A stretch of DNA of 20,056 nt, taken from Ectocarpus siliculosus (taxonomy: Eukaryota > Sar > Phaeophyceae > Ectocarpales > Ectocarpaceae). Below the pieces are notes generated by a model that was not told where the DNA came from, did not search any database, and saw only the letters and a program-made list of their open reading frames with translations. Below are positions 1-8,915 of the stretch, one piece after another (the stretch's first letter is position 1; each line of letters opens with the position of its first letter). The position numbers and the translations under genes are program-made. The stretch is taken from contig FN649727.1 of NCBI GenBank assembly GCA_000310025.1, forward strand, positions 335,508 through 355,563, read 5' to 3'.

Positions 1-62
1 TCCTTTGTCTGAAAGTTGTCTTTTTTTTTCTCGCCGCCCCCTCCACCCCTGGCCGTTTTCAG

Positions 63-1776
63 GCTCCGGCTAACCACGCCAAGCTCAGCGGTGGCACGCA
101 CAAGAAGTACGTGAAAGTGGGTGGGCCAACGACGGTTGCGTCGAGGTCGTTCATGCAGCAGCACGCCGAGGTATGCTGCTGTTGTCGTCGTTGTCGTCTT
201 AGTCGTTGTTGTTGTCTTAGTCGTCGTTGTCGTCTTAGTCGCCGTCGTTGTCGTCTTGGCCGTCGTTGTCGTCTTAGTCGTCGTTGTCGTCTTAGTCGTT
301 GTTGTTGTCTTAGTCGTCGTTGTCGTCTTAGTCGCCGTCGTTGTTGTCGCTGTTGTGGTGGTTGTTGTTGTCGCCATCGTCGTTGGTGGCACCGTCGTTT
401 TTCTAGTTGTCCTTGTTGCTGTTTTTTTTTTTGTTGTTGCCGTTGTTTTTGGTACATGTATAGTGTAGTTGTCATCTCGAAGTTGATCACTTTGCTCCGT
501 GTCGCCTGCTGTTCCAACCGACAACGAACGAACGAGCTTCCTTCCTGTCATGATGCGATGGCTTTTCTCTCTGTTCATGGTTCTTTTTCTTTCGCACCAT
601 CGAATTACCACATCATCACGCCCTCCCACCAAGCCGATACCCCGACACAACAGGGCCCGACCTAACTTCATCTCAAGCCTCGAGAGGCGGGCCATTATTC
701 GCAGAAACCCCACTGCTGCTGCCCGTGGATAACAAGAATTCAGTTTCCTGTGCGCGTGCCTCTCTCCATCTAATAAAAGCAAAACACCCCTTTCGTGATC
801 GGTCCTGCCACCGAAGCAGGCTGCTGCTGCCGCTGCCGCTGTCGAGACGTCGCGGGCATCCAGCAATAGTGGGTCCCCTCCCCGGGCGATGTCGGCTACT
901 TCCGGTAGCCAGGCCGGATCGGACGAGAAGGATCGATCGGTCAACAGCGACGAAGCCCTGGGAGTTGTGGACGAGGAGGCGCTGGGGTTGGGGGGGAGGA
1001 GAGACAGAGAAAAGAAGCAGCTCGGCACTAGGTAAGAGGTTGATTCCTGTTTTTCGGTGGTAGTTCCGGGGACCAGTCGTAGGAACAACACTCGCAAGAA
1101 ACCCGGGTTCGATTTTAATTTTTTTTTCAACAGCGCTAACATGCTTGGAACCTTTTTTATTTATGAGCAATATGTAGCATGTTGCGGCAGACACCTCTTG
1201 CAGAAGGAAGGATGCTTGAAAAATGAAAAATGCTGCCGACACCCCCGTGCGCCTCACTTGAGAGCATTCACACCCTACAGTATTGATTAAATTGTACATA
1301 CATTACAACGCCTCTTGTGACCCCAGCCCTCACACCCTGTCCCCTTCAACGACACCAACGTACACAGAGACAGCGGCGCCACTGCGCACGCCGCCGGGCA
1401 GCGCGGAAGCTACACCGGAGCAAGCGGCAGCGGCGGCGGCGGCAACAACGCCGCCATCGGCGGTGCGGCGGGGGCCGGGGACAACTCGGTGTTCAACCGC
1501 CTCCCCTACAGCTACACCGAGTCGGAGCGGAAGCGGAGACAGCCGGAGGCGGCGCCGGCGCCACCGGCGATCCCGGCCTCCTCGAACCCTAGCACCAGCA
1601 GGCAGCCGTTTTCGACCCGGCGGTCTTCCCAGGATAAGGAGGCGGTAGCTGTATCGGCTGCTGCTGCTGCTGCTGCTGCTGCTGCCGGGGGACCGCAGAA
1701 TCCTCTGCTTCCTTCTCGACGTAGTGTCGAGTTGGAGAACGGCGGCGGGCGTTCGGACGAGAGGGGGGGGAGGTGA
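63..1776 (+). CDS. 3' part (last three exons) of an unrecognised Ala/Gly/Ser-rich protein
   Basis: I do not recognise this gene. Three exons join in one frame. Exon A is 63-170 (36 codons, treated as phase 0), after a strong pyrimidine tract and TTTTCAG, and ends at GAG|gtatgc. Exon B is 820-1031, from GAAGCAG to ACTAG|gtaaga, ending in phase 2. Exon C is 1368-1776, after TACACAG, with a phase-matched start and a TGA stop at 1774-1776. Exon A contains a basic patch HKKYVKVGG. Exon B opens with a run of Ala and is otherwise Ser/Asp/Glu-rich. Exon C holds Gly/Asn/Ala-rich sequence, then NSVFNRLPYSYTESERKRR, a Pro/Ala stretch, a run of ten Ala and an Arg/Gly-rich end. All of it looks disordered. 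The 5' part lies outside the window. The exon C acceptor is the weakest point: CCCAG at 1322-1326 would select another frame, giving an Arg/Pro-rich tail stopping at 1648. The chosen frame was preferred because it reads as ordinary protein around YSYTESERKRR. Confidence 0.6.
171..819 (+). other. Intron with long GTY trinucleotide tract
   Basis: This is the intron between exons A and B of the 5' gene, from GAG|gtatgc to CGAAGCAG. Its first half (about 178-450) is almost pure GTC/GTT triplets with interspersed TTAGTC. Its second half (about 450-819) shows no further gene signal. The repeat keeps all frames open, which creates long artificial ORFs on both strands. Confidence 0.65.
178..450 (+). 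repeat. Interrupted (GTY)n trinucleotide repeat with 18-bp higher-order unit
   Basis: The tract is a 3-bp-period array of GTC, GTT and GTG. Inside it the motif TCGTTGTCGTCTTAGTCG recurs with variations (for example near 216-240 and 270-300), giving a higher-order period of about 18-30 bp. It lies wholly inside an intron. The reading frames across it (poly-Val or Cys/Arg-rich) are a consequence of the repeat, not evidence of coding. Confidence 0.85.
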
Positions 1777-2082
1777 CAGCCACCGCTAGGATAAGGCTTC
1801 GGCCCGTCTCCTTGTTGATGTGGCAGGGACGGGGGGCTCGGGACGTAGCCTGAGGGGGGGGGGTCGGATCGGAACAGACTTGGCTTTCTGTTTCAAATGG
1901 AACACGAGGGTCCAGCTGTCACCGGGGTTTGCTGGTCTGTGCGGGGAAAGGGGGTGTGTTTGTTGCCATGGTGGGGAGCACACAGCGAGCGAACTCATAC
2001 ACCCCGCCCCGTGGATGGTGGATGGGGTTGGAGCCGCGAGGGGTAACATGACGCTCGGTGCTTTTTTGCGGTAGGGTACCTC

Positions 2083-2098
2083 GGGGGGGGGGGGGGGG
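2083..2098 (+). repeat. Homopolymer run of 16 G
   Basis: There are sixteen consecutive G, the longest of a series on the + strand downstream of the gene ending at 1776. Others lie at about 1763-1770 (8 G), 1854-1863 (10 G), 2458-2470 (two runs of about six) and 2789-2798 (about 10 G). Such runs can form quadruplexes in DNA or RNA and are also prone to length errors in sequencing. Confidence 0.9.
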
Positions 2099-3692
2099 TC
2101 GTCCCAAGAGGATGGGGTTATTGGCTTCAATCGTGTCGAGGGGTCGGGTTGTTGCTCATCTTTATGGTCGTCTTGGCGCTCAGTGACGGCACGGGTTGGT
2201 TGTACATTAAATACTTTGCGACGCGCGTGACCCATTCTTTGCTGTGTGTATGTAAATCTTCCCGGCTTGTTGGCCTTGTGTAACGTTAATGGTGGTCGTT
2301 GCTCCCGCAATCGATCATGAGATGAGAGAACATCTGCTGCTGGTGCTTTTCGCGGCCTGCTGAACTTGAGACATGAGTGAGGTGAGGTGCTTGATTTTTG
2401 AGAGATTGTGTTTGTTTGTGTGAGGGTTTCCTTCGGGTATTGATGCGCGTTTTTATCGGGGGGAGGGGGGTTGATGTGAATGCTACGGTGGAGTGCTTGG
2501 AGCACGTCCGAGAGTAGTTTGTTTGGCTGTTGACGGTAGGCGATGTCGCCGAGTAGTATCACGTGGAGAGAACTGCTTGGGCGGACCAGAACATGATCGG
2601 TACATGTAGGGCCAGCGGCACTCTAAGCGGCATTTGTGTGTCTCTGTCCCTCTCTCAATAGTGGGAGTCTTCTCTCCGTGCTCCAATCTGATTAGTTGGG
2701 CAGGGGTCGCTACAGCATGGCATTCCCGCGGCTCTTGAGTCGCTCCTTGATGCTGCTTCTTCTTTGTTTTGGCGATTTTTTTTCTAGGTTGGGGGGGGGG
2801 GTCATTTCACCATTTTTGAGGTGTCTGTTGACGTGCAGACGTCAGCGCCGCGTGCGCGTGTCGGCGACATGGCAGACGTTGCTGCTACACGCGAAGGGTA
2901 GCAGCACTCTAACATGCTTACGAACCGGCGGATCTTACCCCTTCAGTCGTCATACTCACGCCATTACCCCGCCCACCCGCCCGCCAGTGCCAAAAGCGGA
3001 GTATTTGTTGTAGACGAGCAAGGAGGTTCAGGTTTCATCAATTCATTTTTGCCGGGCAGCAGCAGCAGTCGATCAGTCCACAACAACAACGTTGGTAGTA
3101 AATAGATTATTGTTCGGTGTGCATGTTGTGTTTTTCTTTCGTATTGTTTGTTTTTGTGGTCTACCGTCGGTTTCACTTGTTACCCAGAAACCCTAGTTGT
3201 CCCGCTTTTTTTCATGCGGTGTCCGGGGGTTGTTTTGGTTTACCAGGACAAGATGAAATTCAATTGCAATTATTTCTTCATCATTTCATTGTTTTCGGCA
3301 TGGCCTTGTCGTGCATGTTGGGGGCTCGAATGCCGTCCTCAGAGCGGCTCGTAACACGGCTACGGTAGCGCTCCTTTCTCTCTGCTCACATGTGCTCATG
3401 TGGATGAGAGTTTGGTGCAGTGCCATGAGGTGCCCGTGCCACAGATACCGCGGGGGCAGCTTGCTTGCTGGCCGTTAGTGGTTTGCCGCGAACAAGCGCG
3501 TGATGGTGTGAGGGCAAACAAAAACCCGTTCCGAGGAAGCTATATTTGAGCACACGCCAACACATACATATGGCTGTCGGGAAGAGAGCTTGGTGCACAG
3601 CAGGAACAAACAGATGTTCTCCGTGCTTCTCTCGTGAATGGGGTGGCTCTTGTTATCGCAGAAAAGTAACGTGCTTTACGCTCATTACAGCA

Positions 3693-3929
3693 ACCCACAC
3701 GCCAAGACTTTTGAGGTTTTATCCACTAAAACACGGGAGTCATCTGCACAACGAGTCAAAAGGTGTACGAACCCACACGCCAAGACTTTTAAGGTTTTAT
3801 CCACTCAAACACCGGAGTCATCTGCACAACGAGTCAAGCAGATGTACGAACCTACACGCCAAGACTTTAAGGTTTTATCTTCTCTAACACCGAGGTCATC
3901 GGCACAACAAGTCAAGCAGATGTACGTGC
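3693..3929. repeat. Minisatellite, three tandem copies of a ~78-bp unit
   Basis: Three consecutive copies start at about 3693, 3771 and 3850. Each begins ACACGCCAAGACTTT, then AAGGTTTTATC, a divergent middle, CATC-GCACAAC-AGTCAA, and an end near TGTACG. Copies 2 and 3 share the ending AGCAGATGTACG that copy 1 has as AAAGGTGTACG, so copies 2 and 3 look more recently related at that end. The unit length is not a multiple of a usable reading frame across all copies, and I see no coding role. Confidence 0.85.
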
Positions 3930-4688
3930 AAGATTAAGATTCGAGCGTGTCGAGCTAGTCCGATCTTTTTTCTGCGTTTCGTCGTTTGCACAAAATTGAC
4001 AGCGTGGAATGTAACTGTTTGAGCACCAAGGCCTTGTACGTACATCTGTTCCGTCAGTTCTATTGTTGTGGAAAGAACGTCGATCACCGAAGGTGAGAAA
4101 ATGCGAAGTCGCCTCCCCCCCCGCCCCCGGACACAATTTAAGGTAGAACGCCTCCTTTCACGACACGGGATCGCTTTCCTCTGGTACAAAACTGCAAAGA
4201 AAGAGGGTCAAGTCCCAAAGCTTGTTGTCGTCACTACCCCCTCCGGAAACAAAAGCAGCGTTCCAAGCCATGCCGTCGCACCTGTCGTCGATAATCGAAC
4301 ACTATAATATGATATCATCCTGCTCGTCCCTATCCCCCCCTTGTTCTTCATACCCCAAGGCGCCCGCGTCAGTTGGACCAGACGGATGTTTCATGTACTA
4401 CTACTGCTGTACGAGCAGTGATCGGAACATCTTTTTTATTCGACGACAACGAAACAAGAACAACAACAACGAGAGAACCAAGCACGAAAAACCACGAGAC
4501 CACGAGATACGAAGCCGAGGAGCAACGGCAGGGTTCCACATACAGTACAGGCCTGACTCAATCCATGTATGCATGCATGTACGCAAGCTTGGTGGTCAGC
4601 CTTCGACGAACAAAATTAGCCCCCTAACGTACGCGTTCCCACTGCCTAATACCTAAAAACGTTTGGCCCAGACACCAACACCAACCGA

Positions 4689-4694
4689 TTTATT
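4689..4694 (-). terminator. Candidate polyadenylation signal AATAAA of the coiled-coil gene
   Basis: The - strand reads AATAAA here, about 154 nt beyond the TGA at 4848-4850 that ends the coiled-coil gene. The spacing suits a 3' UTR. The motif alone is common by chance, and use of AATAAA in this lineage is not assured. Confidence 0.3.
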
Positions 4695-4847
4695 GCCGGC
4701 GAGCGCAGAAGCACGCTCAGTGTTTGTGGAAAACCTTGCCGGGGCTGATTCATGACCACCGCCCCTCCCCCCCCTTCTGCTGTGCACGAAAAATATAAAC
4801 TTCGAAGTATACTGTACGATGCACGAACAAGAGACAAGAAAATGATG

Positions 4848-7800
4848 TCACGTGTCCCCGGTGGCAGCCTTACCAGTTGCCTTCGCCAGCCGTCTCTGCA
4901 AGTCCTTCACCTGAATCAACGCCGCCCGCGCCATGGACAAAACAGTAAAAGACAGCAGCGGGCCAGAGCAGGCACAGATGCACCGGCAAGGGCCAGCCAG
5001 TTCAGAGAAAAAAGCGCCAATTAGTAGGAGTAGCAGTACTTGCCGAAAATGGACTAGTGCTGCAAGAGGCTTGTTTTGTAAGGGGAAAATATCTACACAC
5101 AACAATGTGACGAGCGCAACGACCCCGAAAGATCTATCGCACCCATGCCAATAAGTTCTTCATTCGCCTATCATTTCGCCAAAGCCTACTTTATACCTAC
5201 AGCAACAGGTCCCCATGTCCCACCTTCTTCTCGCAGAGCGTGCTGTTGCGAAGGGCATACTTCTTCATGAGCCACTCGGCCTCCCTGGCTCTCAGCACGC
5301 TCTCTCTCTCCGACGCCACGCTCTCCCTCAGCCGCGACACCTAAGGCCAAGCCACAGACACCCACGATGCACCGTCATGATAACATAGTGGTAAACATAG
5401 CAGCCCTGGTCTACATCACAGCTGAGCCACACGCGCCACATACCACACAGAATAACAGGAAAGTCGCGAACGTGATACACAAGAAGAACATCGTCACGTC
5501 AAATCAAGACCATCGTACCACCTTTATCGCCGCAAGCTTGTCATCATCGCTCTGCCCTAGATACAATACCCGATTGACAACACCCAAATATTTTGAAGTC
5601 GACGCTCAACACTGAAGAACAAATGCTATTGTGGCATCGAGGATACCATACAACCGCATGCATTCATTCACACAGTAGCTTGAGAGAGGGAGGAATGCCC
5701 CATAAAGCAATCGCGGATACTAGGTGAAGGCAGGCAGACAGGCATTTACCCGAGCAATCACGACTACGATACTCGATAATCTTCCACCTTTGCGAAACGA
5801 CCCACAGAACAACCAATTAAGGACGGACCGCGTGCCACAACAACTAGCCGCGTGAGCTGTCAACGCGCTAGCAACACGAGGGCACCGCTCGCTTCTGACC
5901 TCTGCCTCTAGCGCTGCAACCTGTGCCTGTCGTTCTTCGCTTCCAAGGCTCGCTTCTTGTCCCTCGGCTTTGACGGTTTCGACCTTCCTCTCCAGTTCTT
6001 GCTGTCATCATGGCATCATGGCGGCGTATAAACAAGGTGCGAATTTTGGGAAGGGGGAAAAAGAAGGAGAGAAGGGGGCCGGAGAGAGAGGGAGATGGAG
6101 TGGGAGAAGTGAGACAGGCCCGCAGGGAGAAGCCGACAGACAGAAGAGAGAGAGAGAGAGGGAGAGGGAGAGAAAGAGAAAGGGAAAGAAAGAAAGGAAA
6201 ACACATGTGTGTGGTACAAAACGACTTGCATCAGCTACAATTATTGCACAGCCGAGGCTGTGTTCAGGGATACGCTACTCGTACAAAAGAAGATGCTTCA
6301 AAAGGGAAGGGATTACAAGCGAGTCGATTATTGTGCTTGTACGCAGTATGGAGGCCCGAACCAGAATAACTCTGCAGGACGAGGGTTGGCCTTCTTCGAA
6401 CCCAACCTCTTGACAGAAACAGCAACAGCACACACCAACAGCAGCAGCAGCAGCAACAGCAACAACTGATCTGTGGATACTTGGACTTGCTATGGGTCAT
6501 GCAGGGACTAACAAAGACGGCACTCCCTCCATCAATCTCACGTTCTTCGATACCACTGTAGACAGCCGTGCTTCCATCTCCTCCAGCTCTTGCTGCTTTG
6601 CCTCCCAATCTGTAACTGAAACCGACGGTGGAGAAGTCGCCTCCCTATCCTCGCAGCAAAACAGAATCGAAGGAAGGGACATCTCGTTGAAAAAAACAAA
6701 ACAATCTACCGACGAATTGCGGTCAACCAGGTCCCATTACAACGGCATGGTGATATATCCATACTTGTAACCACACAAGAATTGGTCATCCTGTCACAAC
6801 GATAAAAGTGTAGAAAAAACTACAGGTAATAATAGTACGATTTCAGAGCGACAGGCAATTTCCGCAGAGTACGTGGTACACAACAGCGTCAGCTATCCAC
6901 CTGGACACGGGTTTGGAGCTATTGCGGCAACAACACCATGACTTTTAAAGCGATCTCAGCAACGACACCATGACTTTAAGCTCACCTTGCCGCCGCCTTA
7001 GCCTTGAGCGCCGACGCCTGCGTAGCCAAGCCCTCGAGCTTCTCGTGCAGCGCCCGGTTCTCACCCTGTTCCATCCGGAGCAACGCCAGGGCGTGCCGTT
7101 GGTTCGCAAAACAGAAGAATGCAGACAAGGCCCCGAGCTAATGAGGGCTGCGTTTGAGGTGTACACCCGGCGATCTAAGGACACCTACCACTGCCGCTCT
7201 GTTCGTGCAATGCCTCATCCATCATCCCGCCCCCCGACGACACACCATCCATTGTGCACCCTTGATGGGCTCGTCAGGCGTGTCCTTAGTGCTCTCCTAC
7301 AAAAAACGAGGCACCTCAGTCTCTGTTAAAGAAATATTTTCGCACCTCCATGGCCTCTGCCTTCTGAGCGTAGGCCCGCCGCTCCGCCTCTAGCTCCTCT
7401 CTCCGCTTCTTGTTGTCGGCTTCCTGCATCACGGCACACGGCACCCCAACAAACAAACAAAATAAGGAGGTTTGTAACAAGGTTTATTGGTTTTGGCAAT
7501 CGAGCCGAGGCTTTCGAGAATACGACGGTCGGGATCTTCATTGATGGTGAAGTAACCAGCTAAACGACGATGATCTAACAGCATCGGCCTCGCCAGCAAC
7601 ATCCGAACAGAAACAACACGGGAGGTAAGCCGTCCAAATACCCACAGACAACTGAGACTGGGCTCTCGCTCCTCCTTTCATCATCATCACCTTACACAAC
7701 CGCCACACCAACAACAACAACAACAACAACAGCACAAACAGCACAAACAGCACCACCAACAACAACTACACCAACTGCACCAACAACGGCAACAACAGCA

Positions 7801-8915
7801 GCAGCGGCAGCGGCAGCAGCATCCACAACACCAACAACAACTGCTACACCCAAAACGGCAACAGCAATAACACCCCCAAAGCAGCAGCAACAGCAACAGC
7901 CACAGCAAAACACCATCAACAAGAACGAACAACATTTTGCTCCACAATCGAGACCCCCACCAGCTCTTGCATCCGCCGCTCTTCCTCCGCCGCCCTCCTC
8001 GCCTCAGCCTCCTTAACCTCCTGCTCCCCGGCGGTCACGCTGGCGGCGATCGCCTGCTCCGACAGCTCCACGTTGATGACGAGCTCGTTGGCGGCGGTCT
8101 CCAGGCGCAGCTTGAGCTCCTCGCGCTCCCCCTGTCCCCTCTCAAGCATGCCGGCCAGGCGCTCCACCTCCCGCTCCGAGTGTGCGCGGGCGGCTTCCAG
8201 GTCGGACACCGACGCCGCGTGCTTCTCGCGAACAGCCTCGAGCTCGGTCTGGTGTTGTGGGATGTTGTCGCGGGAAAGTGAAAGTGAAAGCGAACCGGGG
8301 ACGGGCGGGGGTTGTTGTCAAACCCACGACTAACTTCTTCAAACCATTAGACTACCTAGTCAGCGCTGACTTTTTGTCTAGTGGCTGGAGTTCGGCTTCT
8401 ATAGGGCGTAGTAGTGTTTTGCATGCCTTGCGTTAGCGGTTGGAACGCCGACCACGCGTTCTCGAGAGGGCGGGGCATTGTTACCACACGGGGATTCTAT
8501 CGGTGCTACAGTATCCAGGTCATACCCTCACGGAATGAGGATTCTTCAACACAACCTGATGCTGGGATTGCCGCCTTATATACACAGTCATGGACGTTCG
8601 CACCCCGACACGATATTGTCCGGGACACGCCAGATTTTGGACGACCAGGCGGAAAGGGTGCGGGGGGGAGCTGGACTCTGACTTGGTTTTCTTTTCGGCG
8701 GGAGGCACCCCTTTCTGCAGAAAATGGCACGACTGAATGCAGAATTTCCTACTCGAACGCGTGGTTGTGTAGGCTTTTGAGATACTGCAAGGAGTTCCTG
8801 CATTCCTGCTGGATGCACAAGCTTTAAGTTTGCCAATCTCTTAACTCACCTCAAGCGATTTGGCCTGCTCCAGAAACGTGTGAGCCTCGTCCAAACCGAA
8901 ACTCCGAAGGGCTTC
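4848..8915 (-). CDS. Exons 2-9 of the coiled-coil gene
   Basis: The exons are short and joined by inspection. Exon 2 (22 aa) begins [12 protein letters not shown] after CTGCAG. Exon 3 (96 aa) begins [14 protein letters not shown] after CACCAG and ends RRMQEL|gtgggg. Exon 4 (26 aa) is [20 protein letters not shown] and onward. Exon 5 begins [12 protein letters not shown] and ends in phase 2 at AG|gtgagc. Exon 6 begins [18 protein letters not shown] after GATAG, which restores the phase. Exon 7 (34 aa) begins [14 protein letters not shown]. Exon 8 (39 aa) begins [15 protein letters not shown]. Exon 9 begins [14 protein letters not shown] and stops at TGA. All have the same Glu/Arg/Ala/Leu coiled-coil texture as exon 1. 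The intron lengths run about 277-601 nt. Exon 9 could instead splice at ACTG|gtaagg (4874) into sequence below 4840, but direct read-through to the stop is simpler. Confidence 0.72.

Larger units (their letters stand above)
1777..4847. other. Convergent intergenic / 3'-UTR interval without convincing CDS
   Basis: This 3.07-kb stretch lies between the TGA of the + strand gene at 1776 and the TGA of the - strand coiled-coil gene at 4848. I find no ORF here with protein-like composition or paired splice sites. The + strand is G/T-rich up to about 3460 and A/C-rich from about 4000. That matches sense-strand composition of two converging transcripts, so much of the interval is probably 3' UTR. Long 3' UTRs averaging several hundred bases are known for Ectocarpus. 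It also contains poly-G runs, a three-copy minisatellite and, near 4689-4694, an AATAAA on the - strand. Confidence 0.6.

Noticed and set aside
121-468. Long open frames (poly-Val and Cys/Arg-rich, both strands)
   Set aside because: They are translations of the GTY trinucleotide repeat inside an intron. A 3-bp repeat lacking stop triplets is open in all frames.
1786-2562. 258-codon - strand ORF
   Set aside because: Its composition is random-looking and Pro/His/Thr-rich, with no motif. It lies in the G/T-rich 3' flank of the + gene, where poly-G gives poly-Pro, so it fits no transcript direction.
3693-3929. Possible CRISPR-like array
   Set aside because: The three copies are contiguous with no unique spacers, in a eukaryotic genome. 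It is a minisatellite.
4222-4656. 144-codon + strand ORF in the convergent interval
   Set aside because: It is a low-complexity Ser/Pro then Asn/Arg/His-rich frame with no splice or motif support. It is antisense to the expected coiled-coil 3' UTR.
4646-4837. Extra terminal exon of the coiled-coil gene after a donor at 4874
   Set aside because: It can be phased (ACTG|gtaagg to CACAG), but the resulting text is not coiled coil. Reading straight through to the TGA at 4848 needs no further splice.
7687-7947. Cys/Trp-rich and Val-rich ORFs on the - strand
   Set aside because: They are products of the CAA/CAG intronic repeat, continuing past a good exon donor (RRMQEL|gtgggg).
8277-8295. GAAAGTGAAAGTGAAAGCG, similar to an interferon-response element
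   Set aside because: The pathway is animal-specific. Here it is a three-unit 6-bp repeat in an intron.
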